Part shown: in pieces, positions 1-10,234 of the stretch | How the letters are laid out: each line of letters begins with the position of its first letter | How positions within the stretch are numbered: position 1 is the first letter of the stretch | Assembly: GCA_030998225.1 (NCBI GenBank) | Contig: JAPYXD010000738.1 | Location: forward strand, 1 to 64,000 | Direction of reading: 5' to 3' | DNA from: Diplolepis rosae | Taxonomy: Eukaryota > Arthropoda > Insecta > Hymenoptera > Diplolepididae | Length of the DNA: 64,000 bases | The notes under the pieces: generated by a model | Told to the model about the DNA's origin: nothing | Seen by the model: the letters and a program-made list of their open reading frames with translations, nothing else | Databases searched by the model: none | Made by a program: the position numbers and the translations under genes

Positions 1-2
1 AC

Positions 3-18
3 AACATTCAATTTTTTT
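3..18. repeat. 5' target-site duplication of the I-clade element
   Basis: AACATTCAATTTTTTT directly precedes the element and is repeated exactly after the poly(A) tail at 5465-5480. The T run is nine long here and seven long in the 3' copy, so the last few bases of the 5' boundary are ambiguous. Confidence 0.85.
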
Positions 19-200
19 TTGCATTCGTGCGGAATTACCTGTTGTGATCGGGCGTGTTTGTGTGTGCGCTCCATATTTATTTATTGACTGCCTGTACCAC
101 TCTCTCTCTATTTACTCTGGTGAAATTTGAAACCGTGCTATCCGTGTGGGAGGAGATTCCTTAGTGTGGAAGTGTGCATTTTTAATGCACCCTTCAAATT

Positions 201-1626
201 GTGGATAACCAAACGGTAAGCCAACCTTCTGAAAATACCCAAAGTCAAAACATCCCTATAAATGGAAATCTAGGAAACTCAACAGACAACAGGAGCAGCT
301 ATGCAGCCGCAGCAGAACGAGACTCATTCCCCAAAAAAGACCAAGCAATTGTCATAGAATCCCTTCCCCAAATTCCTATATCGGAATATCTGGTTGAAAT
401 AGGTAGAATTATTGGCCCCTCCAATATCAGATTTGCTGCTAAAATTTCCAATGGACGTGTGTGTATGTTTCTTGCGAGTAAACAGGTAGCTGACGACCTC
501 ACAGATAAACACTCGAGTGTCAACATTCGGGGGCACTCGTTGGAGCTCCGACCTCTAATTACTAATTACAAGAAGTTGATATTATCTAATGTTTGTCCAG
601 TGATCCCACACTCATTCATTAAATCTGAGCTTGAAAGGATTGGTGTTCAAACGGCTTCTGAAGTAACCTTTCTAAGAGCTGGAATGTCAGAACCTGGGTT
701 TGCTCATGTACTCAGCTTCCGTAGGCAGGTTTACGTTCATCCAGATAGTGCTTCCAAAATCCCGGAGTCCTTGCAAATTAATTTTGAGGACACCGCTTAT
801 TGGATTTATTTAACAACTAATACTCTGCTCTGCTTTCTTTGCAAACTCGCAGGGCACATTGCAAAGAATTGCAAGACCGACAGTAAAGAGTCTTCTGGTA
901 ATCTGAATTACACAAATCTGAACCAAATGTCAACACCACCTATTCTAATCTCCCAATCTCAGGACCAAACTCAAAGAACAAAAAATAATGACCATCTTCA
1001 ATTTCCCCCTTTACCTACTATACCTAATGAACGTTTAAATTCCGGAAATAAACGCCCTCTCTCTGAAGCAAGCTCATCTATATTCTCTGATGGGCCTCCA
1101 AAGAAGGAATCGCAAACGGCACCAAGCAACGACATAAAAAAAAACAAACGAAGATTGGAAAATTGTAAAAACACAAAAAAGCAAAAAACCTAAGAATGAG
1201 ACACAAGAGGGTGGAAAAAATATCACTCCAACAACTGAGAAGACCACAGATGAACTGCTTGCCTCAATTAAAACAGTACTTGAAGAACCTACAGCAAATT
1301 ATCCCCTAAATTATACACAATATAACAATTTTTTTGACAGAGCTACCGTATCTCCTGATCCTGCCACTATCGCGAATGACTACACTGATGACATCCAGTC
1401 TCTCTTTTGTATGATGAAAGAGCTCTATCCACACTTGACTGAACGCTCTGCAAAAATAAGGAGCACAAAAATAACTAATATCCTGCTCAAATCAATAAGC
1501 GGTTTAGCCTCTTCAGGTTCAGGCTCAGATGATGAGCCTCTCTCAATGTCGGAGGAAATAGAAAAACTATTAGAGCCCACATCCAACCTCGACGATGGTT
1601 CTAAATATCATCCAATGGAATCTTAA
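201..1626 (+). pseudogene. ORF1 (gag-like RNA-binding protein) of the I-clade element, frame-shifted
   Basis: Encodes the ORF1 protein, which coats the element RNA and acts as chaperone during target-primed integration. The first part (201-1193, about 330 residues) has an RNA-recognition-like middle and one CCHC zinc knuckle, CFLCKLAGHIAKNC (C-x2-C-x4-H-x4-C), followed by a polar, lysine-rich tail. The protein stops at 1191-1193 just after an A-rich tract (about 1135-1187). A second frame stays open through the tract and continues an acidic tail to 1626, so a one-base slip in the A run probably split a single ORF1 of about 475 residues. The first codon at 201 is GTG with an in-frame stop just upstream, so the original ATG was probably lost or the true start is unclear. 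The tail overlaps ORF2 by about 32 bp. Confidence 0.75.
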
Positions 1627-4600
1627 TGGGTTCTTCCCTCGTCGTGATAATGTGCAGTTACTCATCAAAGAGTTTAATCCCGCATTGATCTGTCTGCAAG
1701 AAACGAATTTCAAAGATGCCTTCTGTGCAAAAATTGGAGGATACGATTCTGTATTTAAAAATCGTACACACACAAATTTCGCGAGTGGAGGTGTTGCAAT
1801 TTATATTAAAAAATCTATCCACCAAACAAAAATACACCTCAACACTAATCTGGAAGCCGTTGCTCTGTCTTTTATCGCCCCTAATGAAATATGTATTTGT
1901 AATGTATATATACCAAATCGACACGATTTCAATCTAGCAGATTTGAAAAATTTAATTGACCAACTACCTAAACCTTTCATTCTGGTCGGTGATTTTAACA
2001 GCCATAACCAACTCTGGGGGTCAAAAAGCACTGACTCGAGAGGAAAAAAGATCGAGAAGCTTCTTCTTGAAAATGACGACATCATTCTTCTAAATGACGA
2101 TCAACCCACTCATTTCAATATATCAAACGCTTCCTTTAGCTCGATCGACTTATCCTTTTGTAGTGCTAGTATATCCCATAGACTAGATTGGGAAGCTAAG
2201 GAAGATCTCTACGATAGCGATCATTTTCCCATCAAATTGGAACTACAAAACCCCCTGCCTACTCTGTTTAACTTTACTTCTAGATGGAAATTTCCAAAAG
2301 CTGACTGGGTGTTGTACGGTGAGATAATGAACTCCAAAATTGAACAATTGAAAATCCCCTCGTCTGGAAACGGAGTTGATATAGATGATCTAGTTGCGGA
2401 ATTAGTTGAAACTATAACTGAGGCTGCAAACATCTCGATTCCAAAAACGACTCAAACCTCCTTTAAACATCAAGTCCCTTGGTGGAATTCTGAAATCGAT
2501 GAGGCTATCAGAAAAAAGAAGCATGCCTTCAATGTTTACAAGAAACATAATACCACTGAAAACATGATTGAATTCAAGAGGTTACGAGCCTTTTCCAGAA
2601 GGAAGATTAGATCTAGTTCTAGAAAGTCATGGACTGACTTCATCTCATCACTAAAATTCAATACTCCCAGTTCTGAAATTCGAAGGAAATTGAATGCAAT
2701 TGGAGGGAGGACTACCACGACGCGTATCACAGCATTGCAAAAAACTGATGGGTCAATAACCACAGATTCCACTGAAATTGCCGATGAACTAGCTGATAAC
2801 TATGCATCAAATTCCAGTGACACCAATTACGATGAACACTTTCTCGCTTTCAAACTGGAAAATGAAACCATTTCTGATCCTGGATTCAAGGAAGAGAAGA
2901 ATCTAATCATTAACTCTCCTCTCCTTTTGACTGAGCTTATATCAGCACTTGAGTCCACGAAAAATTCTAGCCCCGGTCCGGATAGAATACCGAATATCCT
3001 CCTGAAAAACTTACCTCTGAAAGCTCTGAACTATCTACTGGTTGTGTTTAACTATATTTGGATTCAAAAGTGCTTCCCAAAAAAGTGGAGAGAGGCCCAC
3101 ATTGTCCCAATTGCCAAACCAGGAAATGATAAGTTGAGAGTAGGGAGCTATCGGCCCATCGCACTAACCTGTAATATGTGTAAACTCATGGAGAAGATAG
3201 TTAATAGGAGGCTCAGATGGTTTCTGGAAAAGGAAGGCTTCTTCAACGTTCATCAGAGCGCTTTCAGAGAACATAGATCTACCCTCGACGCCCTAGCTAA
3301 TCTTGAAACTAATATATGTGATGCTTTCATCAATAACCAACACCTCTTGGCAGTATCATTGGACATCGAAAAGTGTTATGAAATGGTCTGGCGATATAGA
3401 ATCCTTCAGATGCTTGTGGCCAGTGGAATTGACGGAGCCATGCTCATTTTCGTTAGACATTTCTTAATGAAAAGATTCATTGAGGCCAGGGTAAACGGAT
3501 TTCTCTCTAAAAGGGTCGAACTTATAAATGGAGTGCCCCAGGGGTCTGTCTTAAGTGTCACACTTTTTTCTAATTACCTTCAATGATATCACTAGATGCA
3601 TCCCTCGGCCGATCAAGAAAAGTATTTTCGCAGACGACCTTACAGTCTACTGCAGTGGGAAAGATCTGCTTACTACCCAAGAAATACTTCAGGACTGTCT
3701 TGACAATCTACTAAAGTGGGTCCAAAAAACTGGTTTTAAATTCTCAAATTCAAAATCTGTTTGTATTTCTTCTCTAAAAGTAAAACCGGAAACCAAGAAC
3801 CAGCCCTCTACCTGAACAATCACGAATTAGAAGTAGGGAAAGAGACGAAAATTCTGGGCCTCATTTTTGATACAAAACTCACCTGGATCCCGCATCTGAA
3901 ATATCTGAGAACGGATTGCAATAAAAGGCTGAACATTATAAGAACACTTTCGAAGAGGAACTGGGGAGCTGACCAGAAGCTATTGACTAACACTTATAAA
4001 GCCACTGTAAGGGCGAAACTCGATTACGGTACCATCTTTTACAATTCTGCCAAACAAAGTACTCTGGATATGATTTCTACCATACACAACGCCGGACTTA
4101 GAATTTGCATGGGTGCGTTTTTCTCCAGTCCTATTAGTAGCATACTGCCTGAAGCTGGAGATACTCCACTTGATTTTAGAAGGAAACAACTCACCCTGAT
4201 CTATGCTAGTTCAATAGCCTCTACCCCTTCAAACCCTGCTTATGCAAATATCTTTCTTGGAAAGTTTCAGGACTTATATATGGACCACCCCAGAGCCGTA
4301 CTCCCCCTATATATCCGAGTAAAATCTTACTTGCAAGAAATTAACCTTGAACTTCCTTTGACCGCCAAAAGGAGATTTCATGACTTCCCTTTCTGGGATT
4401 TCTCAGCTCCAACTATCATTACTGAGATGCGCAAATTGCCCAAAAATCAAACGAGCTCCAACAGTTACAAAAACGTTTTGAATGCTATACTTGCTTCTTT
4501 CCCAAATTACACCCATATCTACACTGATGGATAAAAATCAAAGACAGGATGTGGTTGTTCAGTTATCACTCCTAATGAAGAGTTACAATTCAATTTACCG

Positions 4601-5320
4601 GAATACTACTGTGTATTTAGATGTGAAACATTCGCGATTCTACAAGCCTTGAAATTCATAGAAAGAAGCAGCGACCTTCTCTTCGTCATCATGTCCGATT
4701 CGTTGTCTGCTATTGAGGCTATTACAAGTGTGAACAAGTTCGACCACATCACTCAAGAAATACAGGAGACACTTTTCAGCCTGAGAGAACGAGGAAAAAA
4801 TATCACAATTGTCTGGGTTCCTTCGCATATGGGCATTGAGGGCAATGATAGGGCTGACTTTCTGGCAAAGTCTGCATGTTCACTTCCAGCTCCTGAGGCC
4901 CCTATACCAGTGTATTACAAAGATCTTAAAAATTTGATCACGATCTCTGTTAAAAATCTATGGAACGAAAAGTGGAAGACTGACGAAATCACCAAATTAC
5001 ATCAAGTGAGGAAAGATATTTTCGAGAAAACCCAGATCCTCCTCGAAAACAGAAAAGACCAGGTCGTACTCACTCGGTTGAGAATTGGCCATACACACTT
5101 AACTCATTCTCACTTGATAAATAAAGTGGATCCAGAAAACTGCGACACCTGTGAAGTGACTCTCTCCATCAAACACATTTTGATGGATTGCCCAAAATAC
5201 TTAACGAGAAGGAATCATCATAAAATCGGAACAAACTACAGGAGAATGCTCAACGATCCAGTTGCCTTCGATAAAGTGCTTAAGTTCTTAGATAATATTG
5301 GAATCAGACATAGTATTTAG
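1595..5320 (+). pseudogene. ORF2 (endonuclease, reverse transcriptase, RNase H) of the I-clade element
   Basis: ORF2 nicks target DNA, reverse transcribes the element RNA and degrades the RNA strand. It starts at ATG 1595. The endonuclease occupies about the first 230 residues, with QWNLNG, LQETNF, VGDFNSHNQLWGS and DSDHFPI all present. RT follows with NSSPGPDRIPN, SYRPIALT, DIEKCY, GVPQGS and FADDLTVYC (catalytic DD intact). RNase H has YTDG, CETFAIL, MSDS and GNDRAD, so all four acidic residues remain. Breaks: a frame change at a T run near 3565-3590, a return to the original frame near 3760-3815, and a TAA at 4532-4534 directly after the first RNase H aspartate motif. After that stop the same frame is open to 5320. 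Few lesions over 3.7 kb indicate a young copy. Confidence 0.9.
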
Positions 5321-5464
5321 TGCCTGAAGCGGCCTTGAGCCCACAATGTAATATAGTGATACCTTTTCGATACGAAAAACCAGCCTCTTCATGTATACTT
5401 TAATAGTCGCTAATAACCTTTGCTGTTGATGCGATTTTAAACTACCATTAAAAAAAAAAAAAAA

Positions 5465-5480
5465 AACATTCAATTTTTTT
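5465..5480. repeat. 3' target-site duplication of the I-clade element
   Basis: Exact partner of the 16-bp sequence at 3-18, directly after the A run. Its first two A residues may belong to the poly(A) tail. Confidence 0.85.
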
Positions 5481-5930
5481 ATTTATTGCTTAACATACTC
5501 AAATAATATTGAGTAAAAGTAAATGTCTAGATATTATAATAATTTATGTTTCTGTAATGCCTTGCTTGCAAATTCAATGTTAAATGGATTGTCCGTGAAG
5601 CTGATATAAATAAATCGTTTCTTGAAAAATACACGCCTTCGTCCACTCGTGAAAATCACCATAAACGTTTCGAATTTCTTTACTAGGTATAGGACAATAG
5701 TCTTCTTCAAGAAGCAAAAGAACATCTCAGGATTTCTTATATAAAAAAATTTTCGGTCAGCAAAGCCACATGGCTTGAGTGGGTTTTTAAAACAGTTCAG
5801 ATCATTCTGTGAGAGACTCCGGTAACAAAGTCTTCACGAAAAGTTTAAAAATGTAAACCTTGTTCGCGTTCTGCCATTGATGAGCAATTTGGCATCCTTT
5901 TTTAATAAAAATTTTTTTAAATTGCGGTCG
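5481..5930. other. AT-rich spacer without a recognisable gene
   Basis: Flanking DNA of the I-clade insertion. Reading frames are short and show no domain. Base composition turns sharply GC-rich from about 5935, where the next element's LTR seems to begin. Confidence 0.5.
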
Positions 5931-6248
5931 GTTCGTGTGAAAATATATCGTCGAGTTCGGCCTCTTGTCCAGGGCGCGTTGACCTTTCGTCTGGGTCGTA
6001 TGTCCGTAAGTCTGTCGTTCCCAGCGGTATCTGGGCAACGCCTCGCCCTCTAGACCTCGGCCACGGCGGTATCCGTAGGGCCGAGGTTTCAGGTAAGTCA
6101 GGTCGGTCGGTCTGTCTGTCGTGACGGTTGGGTCTAGACGCCCTGGGAGAGGTCGGTTACACGCGGTATGTGTTCGGAAATGTGTCGTTAGTGCTCGGGT
6201 GTGCGGACGGTAAGTGTTCGGTCGCGTTCAGTAGGGGTCGGGAGCATT

Positions 6249-6440
6249 AGGGAGTGTTCGGGAATGTTCATGTCGGTTCGGTCGTGTTCGTAGTACGGTC
6301 AGTTAGCGTTCGGTAGTGTCCGTCAGCGTTCGGGAGTGTTCGGGTTGGTTCGGTCGTGTTCGTAGTGCAGTCGGTTACCGTTCGGTAGTGTTCGTCAGTG
6401 TTCGGGAGTGTTCGGGTCGTTTCGGTCGTGCGTCTGGATT
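6249..6440. repeat. 72-bp tandem repeat in the element A LTR
   Basis: TTCGGTCGTG recurs at 6277, 6349 and 6421, giving an exact 72-bp period over about 2.5 copies. The units are rich in GTTCGG. Tandem units in an LTR often carry transcription-factor sites; that role is inferred. Confidence 0.75.
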
Positions 6441-6526
6441 TTTGCGGACAGGTTCAATGGCCGCCCCAGGTAGAACTCGGTCAGGGGCACCTGACGCCGA
6501 GCTCTACGCTTCGCCGAGGACCAATC

Positions 6527-6764
6527 ATGGGAGCGCCCATCCATTGACGCTCGACGTGGGGGACCACTAGCCGTCTGTCGGGTCATCGTCTGGGAGACCA
6601 TTTCCTGGAGGATCCTGATCAGCACTCAGTCACGAGCACCTGACGCTGAGTGCGCACTCACACCGAGAGCTGACCATGGGAGCGCCCATCCGTCAACGCT
6701 CGATCCGGTTTCTTCAGGTATGGGGTCGGTCGGTACGGAGTTACCCTTCTATGGGAGCACCCAT
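6527..6764. repeat. Three copies of a near-palindrome ATGGGAGCGCCCAT
   Basis: ATGGGAGCGCCCAT occurs at 6527-6540 and 6676-6689, and ATGGGAGCACCCAT at 6751-6764. The first two lie within a larger duplicated block beginning GCACCTGACGC (about 6487 and 6630). They may be protein-binding sites in the LTR; no function is shown. Confidence 0.6.
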
Positions 6765-6934
6765 CAGAAGAGGCATCTCCTGCCGTCCGTCCACTGCGAC
6801 GCTCCGTTGTGACCCGGCTCGCCGCCCCAAGCGAACTGCCGTTCCAGTGCTGCGGTCCTTCCCTATATCTCGTTCGTACGTTGTGGGGGACCACTGCGCG
6901 CGCTGCTTGGCGTAAGCGGGGGAAGCTGTGACGT

Positions 6935-6952
6935 GTGTACAGGGATGTACAC
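6935..6952. repeat. 7-bp inverted repeat close to the LTR edge
   Basis: GTGTACA, a GGGA loop and TGTACAC sit 9 bp inside the U3 end of the element A LTR. It could be an integrase or transcription-factor recognition feature. Confidence 0.6.
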
Positions 6953-6961
6953 TTCGTTACA

Positions 6962-6972
6962 TTCCCCCCTTA
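6962..6972 (-). promoter_or_regulatory. Polypurine tract of element A
   Basis: The minus strand reads AAGGGGGGAA directly before the LTR start TGTAAC. Such tracts prime plus-strand DNA synthesis in LTR retroelements, and the position fixes the LTR edge. Confidence 0.7.
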
Positions 6973-7880
6973 CTTCGGAGAGCGAAAGCTCGCCTAGTCG
7001 AGGTTTCGTTCTGGTCGCTATTTTCTACGCAAGATTTATAGCAAAACTCACATGTTTTGCAGCTGATGATGCTGCGGAGGGTCCCATCGCGGTTCATCCG
7101 TATGGTGTATTTGCGCCTGCCTACGGTGGCCCGGTGACGCATTACGCCAGCTGGTACACAAATAGTGGGCGCGTCTGGTGCGATGACTGCCGTGTGTCCC
7201 GCTGGTCTGGACGGCCCCGCTGGAGTGAGCGGTCCTGCTGGTCTGGGCGGCTCGGCTGGTGTGAGCGGCCCTGCTGGTTCGAGTAGCCCAGCTGGTCTGG
7301 GCGACTCGACTGGTGTGGACGGCTTTGCTGGTTCATGTGACCCGGCTGGTCTAGGCGACTTGACTGGTGTGGGCGGCCCTGCTAGTTCATGTAGCCTGGC
7401 CGGTCTGGGCGGCCATGTTGGTCTGGGCGGCCCTGCTGGTCTTGGCGGCCCTGCTGGTTTGGGCATCCCTGCTGATTTGGGCTTCTGGAAACTTTGCGCG
7501 ATTTTGACTCTCGCGAGCTCCAGTGCTTCCTGCAGTCTCTGGCTTCTGCGTACGTTCCCGTCATTCCGGGGTAGAGCGGCCTTCTGCTCCAAGCTTCCAG
7601 GGCTCTTTAATTCTCGCCCGTAGTTCAAATAGGCGGGTGAGTGGCCGGTGGATCCGTGCTGGGCGCTATTGTAGGCGAACGCCAGTTCGGGCACGTTCCT
7701 ATCCCAGGTCTTCTGATTCTTCGCAATGCTGTGGGCTATCATAGTTTTTATGACCCGTTTTGTCCGCTCCACGGGGTTGCACTGCGGTGTATACGTCGGG
7801 GTTGGCTTGTGCTTGACGTGTCATGCCTTGAGGAGGTTTAGTACTCTCCCCTGTTCGGTTCGGGGCAAGCATACTTTCCA
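6973..7880 (-). pseudogene. Integrase C-terminal part with proline/alanine/glycine repeat tail, element A
   Basis: The N-terminal part carries the end of the integrase core: PVERTKRVIKTMI holds the third catalytic residue (E), followed by WDRNVPELAFAYNSA and HSPAYLNYGREL, standard for Gypsy integrases. The HHCC zinc domain and the two catalytic aspartates are absent, since the sequence jumps from the RNase H end (about 7915) straight into this part. Downstream is a tail of six-residue repeats of the PRPAGP type (about 7187-7490), then a basic segment and a stop at the polypurine tract. There is an in-frame stop near the left end of the integrase fragment. The tail is unusual; it may replace a chromatin-targeting domain, which is inference. 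Confidence 0.75.
7187..7490. repeat. 18-bp coding minisatellite in the element A pol tail
   Basis: Units near GCTGGTCTGGGCGGCCCT repeat about 16 times with drift, and a 36-bp higher-order pattern is visible. On the minus strand they encode PRPAGP-like hexamers. On the plus strand they read as PAGLGG, a collagen-like pattern that is a by-product. Confidence 0.8.
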
Positions 7881-7914
7881 CTGGCTACCGGGGTCGGCTT
7901 CGTTGAAGTCTAAC

Positions 7915-8290
7915 GTGTGAAGTATGAGACGGTATAGCATTCCATTCCTGATGGTATTTGATGGTGAAGTCCCACTGACTGAGTTCCATCGCCCACCGAG
8001 CGAGTCGGCCGGAGGGGTTGTCCATTTGCCCCAGCCACTTTCGCGACAGGTGGTCTGTTAGGATGGTAAAATAGTAGCCCTCGAGGTAATCTCGCATCTT
8101 CCAAATGCCCCATTTAACCGCCAAGCACTCGAGTTCGGTGGATGAATATTTCCTCTCGGCTTTTGTTAAAGAGCGGCTGGCATAGGCAACGATTTGTTCC
8201 CCTTGTTCTCCTGGTTGAGACAGGGTGGCTCCGAGTCCTTCCTGGCTGGCGTCCGTCTGCAGTGTGAATGCCTTGTTCCAGTTGGGGCAT
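7915..8290 (-). pseudogene. RNase H domain of element A
   Basis: The frame is open for about 120 residues. It reads LQTDASQEGLGATL (catalytic D), YASRSLTKAERKYSSTELEC (catalytic E) and TILTDH (catalytic D), then a WAMELSQWDFTIKYH end typical of Gypsy RNase H. This enzyme removes RNA from the RNA-DNA hybrid during reverse transcription. A residue pair after TDH is missing relative to the usual DHLALKWL pattern. The frame stops soon after (about 7885), where the integrase deletion begins. Confidence 0.8.
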
Positions 8291-8299
8291 ACAAGTACT

Positions 8300-9113
8300 G
8301 GTTTTTTTGGTGGTGTACCTCTAAATGTTTTTCGTATGTAGCCGTGTATACGACTATGTCGTCTAAGTAGGCAAAAGCGTGCGCGGCCATATCGGGAGTA
8401 ATGACACGGTTTAGAAGTCGCTGGAACGTGGATGGCGCGGAGTGTAGACCAAAGGGCATGACGTTAAACTTGAAGAGACCTCTCCCGTAGACGGTGAATG
8501 CGGTAAGCGGTTTACTGTCCTCGGCTAGTGGCACGTGCCAGTAGCCATTCTTCAAGTCGATCGTTGACAGGTATCTGGCCCCCCGCAGTTTGTCTAGAGT
8601 TGCGTTCACTTGTGGGAGCGGGTAGGCGTCCCTCCTGGTGACGCTGTTTAATTTCCAGAAGTCGATGCAAATCCTTGGCTTGCCGTACTTCCGGCGGTTT
8701 ATAACAACCGGCGAGCTCCAAGGGCTGTTTGAAGGCCGCACTACCCCTTCTTCTAACATCTTGTCCAATTCCTCATCAATTATCGCCTGCATAGCGGGAT
8801 TCCTCGGGCGGTATCGTTGCTTGACCGATGTTGGGTCTTCGAGTACGATCTGGTGCTCGATGAGGGGGGTTTTTCCTCTGACCTGGTTGAAACGTCCCAG
8901 ATGTTTTTCCAGGAACCGCCCGGCCTGGGTTTGTTTTTCTATTTCCAGGTCGGTCATTTGGATTGGCCAGCTGATGACGAAAGTGGCTCCTCTGCCTTTG
9001 TTTCTCCCCGGTGTGATGTCTGTTCCATTTAGGAGGATCTGGAGCCCTAACTTAGACAGAATGTCCATCCCCAGAAGGACGGCAGGGTTCAGAGTTGGTA
9101 GCTCGAGGAACAC
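8300..9113 (-). pseudogene. Reverse transcriptase of element A
   Basis: Contains KPRICIDFWKLN, DAYPLPQVNATLDKLRGA, LSTIDLKNGYWHVPL (catalytic D), FNVMPFGLHSAPSTFQRL and AYLDDIVVY (catalytic YLDD intact), in family order. The thumb and connection region is lost: after the YLDD block the frame runs out around 8340 and the next in-frame homology is the RNase H. Upstream residues join the protease region. Copying function is certainly lost in this copy. Confidence 0.85.
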
Positions 9114-9260
9114 CGCGGTGATAGTGAGACCGGCTGCCGTGATATCTCCGGTGAGTTTATCCCCTAAGGATATTTCGGACCCGTCGGCAAGAATTTCTAC
9201 CTCGGCACCGTCTTCCCTCTACCAGCTGTTTTCTCGGCATTGGTGGCTCGTCCTTCGGTC

Positions 9261-9620
9261 CTAGTAGGAACGGACGGAACCTGGATCTACTAGGGCCGTT
9301 GCCCGTGGGGTGCCTATTCGGACCTGGATGAAGGCCCTTGGGATGTTGACGTTGCTTTCTTGGACCGGGCGGTGAATAAGGTGGGCCCGGTCCTCCTGGC
9401 GTTTCCCGATTTCGGGCAAGAGCAGTCTCGCATCAGTACGTCCTTCTTTCCGCACCACGAGCAGAGCCTTTTCGGCGGGTTGCGGCATCTGCATTTGCCA
9501 TTGCCCTCGTTGCCCGCATCTCCAGCAGCACTCCTCCCTTACGAAGGCCGCTTGAAGGGCGTGTCCGGTTCGGTCCGATTTGGCCTGTGCCCTAGCTTCG
9601 CTCTGGATTTTCCGTGGCAA
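9261..9620 (-). pseudogene. Zinc knuckle and protease region of element A
   Basis: Starts with a cysteine-rich stretch, CCWRCGQRGQW, resembling a damaged CCHC knuckle. It ends with TALVDPGSVRSY, where a retropepsin DTG active site would be expected but the middle residue is P. Several frame changes occur in between. The nucleocapsid and protease roles are inferred from position between gag and RT. Confidence 0.55.
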
Positions 9621-9715
9621 GTGTGTTTACACTTCTTCGATTTCCTGGACCTGTTGTATGAGCTCCTCTGGCGATGTAACCTCCTTAAGGCGTAAGTGTA
9701 ATCGCAACCCTGGCT

Positions 9716-10190
9716 TCATGTTATAATAGAGCGTCTCCATGACCCTTTCGTGATCGAAGCCGCCTCGTTACCTAAGGAGGGTGAGCAGTGCCGTTGTGTA
9801 TGCTCGAATAGGCTCCCTGGCTCCTTGTCACCGCTGCGTTCTCTCGGCGACAGATAGAAACTCCGGATTTGGCGATCGAGATCGTTCCAGGTCGTCAAGG
9901 ATGAGGCGCAGTTGCGGTACCACAGCTGGGCGTCCCCTGGGAGGAGCTCCGGGAAGCCCCGTAACAGCTGATGGTCCGTAAGCTGGTAAGCCCTCTGAAG
10001 TTCCCGGACGCGTTCCAAGAACTCATACACCCCCTTTCCGTCAAAGTGGCAGTTCCACTTTCTCATTTGGTCGAGGGTGTGGCCGGTGTTGTCCCTGAGG
10101 TTTTCCGGGTTCGGCATGCCTAGGGTCTCTGGCGCCCTTTCTCGAGCGGTGCTTGGAACTTGCAGAAATAAATCTATCATCAAAAGAAGC
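9716..10190 (-). pseudogene. gag fragment of element A
   Basis: The segment WNCHFDGKGVYEFLERVREL followed by LLRGFPELLPGDAQLWYRN and DLDRQIRSFYLSPRE fits the retrotransposon gag family (capsid core). The N-terminal part is missing because the element is cut off near 10190. Downstream the frame is damaged before the zinc knuckle at 9620. Confidence 0.7.
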
Positions 10191-10234
10191 TTTTTGCTCC
10201 CACTAAGAAGTAACAATGGTACTTCGAAGCTTTT

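Larger units (their letters stand above)
19..5466 (+). mobile_element. I-clade non-LTR retrotransposon, essentially full length
   Basis: A complete-looking LINE. A 5' leader is followed by ORF1 (nucleic-acid chaperone with one zinc knuckle) and ORF2 (apurinic-type endonuclease, reverse transcriptase, RNase H), a short 3' UTR and a poly(A) tract of about 17 A at 5450-5466. The same 16-bp sequence, AACATTCAATTTTTTT, lies at 3-18 and 5465-5480, a target-site duplication made by target-primed reverse transcription. An RNase H at the ORF2 C-terminus together with the RT motifs fits the I superfamily better than Jockey, which usually lacks RNase H. Breaks: ORF1 is frame-shifted in an A-rich tract, and ORF2 has two compensating frame changes and one stop, so this copy is recent but probably inactive. 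Confidence 0.9.
5935..6961 (-). repeat. 3' LTR of Gypsy element A
   Basis: On the minus strand the LTR begins TGTAACGAAGTG immediately after a purine tract (AAGGGGGGAA), so its right edge is at 6961. The left edge is estimated from the composition change near 5935 and is uncertain by tens of bases. It contains a 72-bp tandem repeat (6249-6440), a duplicated block holding ATGGGAGCGCCCAT, and an inverted repeat near the U3 start (6935-6952). No second LTR copy exists in the window to confirm its length. Confidence 0.6.
5935..10190 (-). mobile_element. GC-rich Ty3/Gypsy LTR retrotransposon (element A), 5'-truncated and internally deleted
   Basis: Read on the minus strand the order is gag (about 10190-9716), zinc knuckle and protease (9620-9261), RT (9113-8300), RNase H (8290-7915), the end of integrase (7880 onward), a proline-rich tail, a polypurine tract (6962-6972) and a 3' LTR. 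The 5' LTR and the N-terminal part of gag are missing because the copy stops abruptly near 10190, where another element in the opposite orientation begins. The N-terminal zinc-binding region and most of the integrase core are deleted. GC content is far above the surrounding DNA. Confidence 0.85.

Noticed and set aside
6316..6894. Arg/Ser-rich frames on both strands at 6.3-6.9 kb
   Set aside because: They lie in the GC-rich LTR, where stop codons are rare by composition; no domain is seen.
7187..7490. CRISPR-like regular repeats
   Set aside because: The units are contiguous 18-bp coding repeats without spacers, in a eukaryotic retroelement.
7165..7623. Plus-strand collagen-like frame (PAGLGG repeats)
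   Set aside because: It is the complement of the proline-rich repeat in the minus-strand Gypsy A pol, which has integrase similarity right before it; no promoter or other support for a plus-strand gene.
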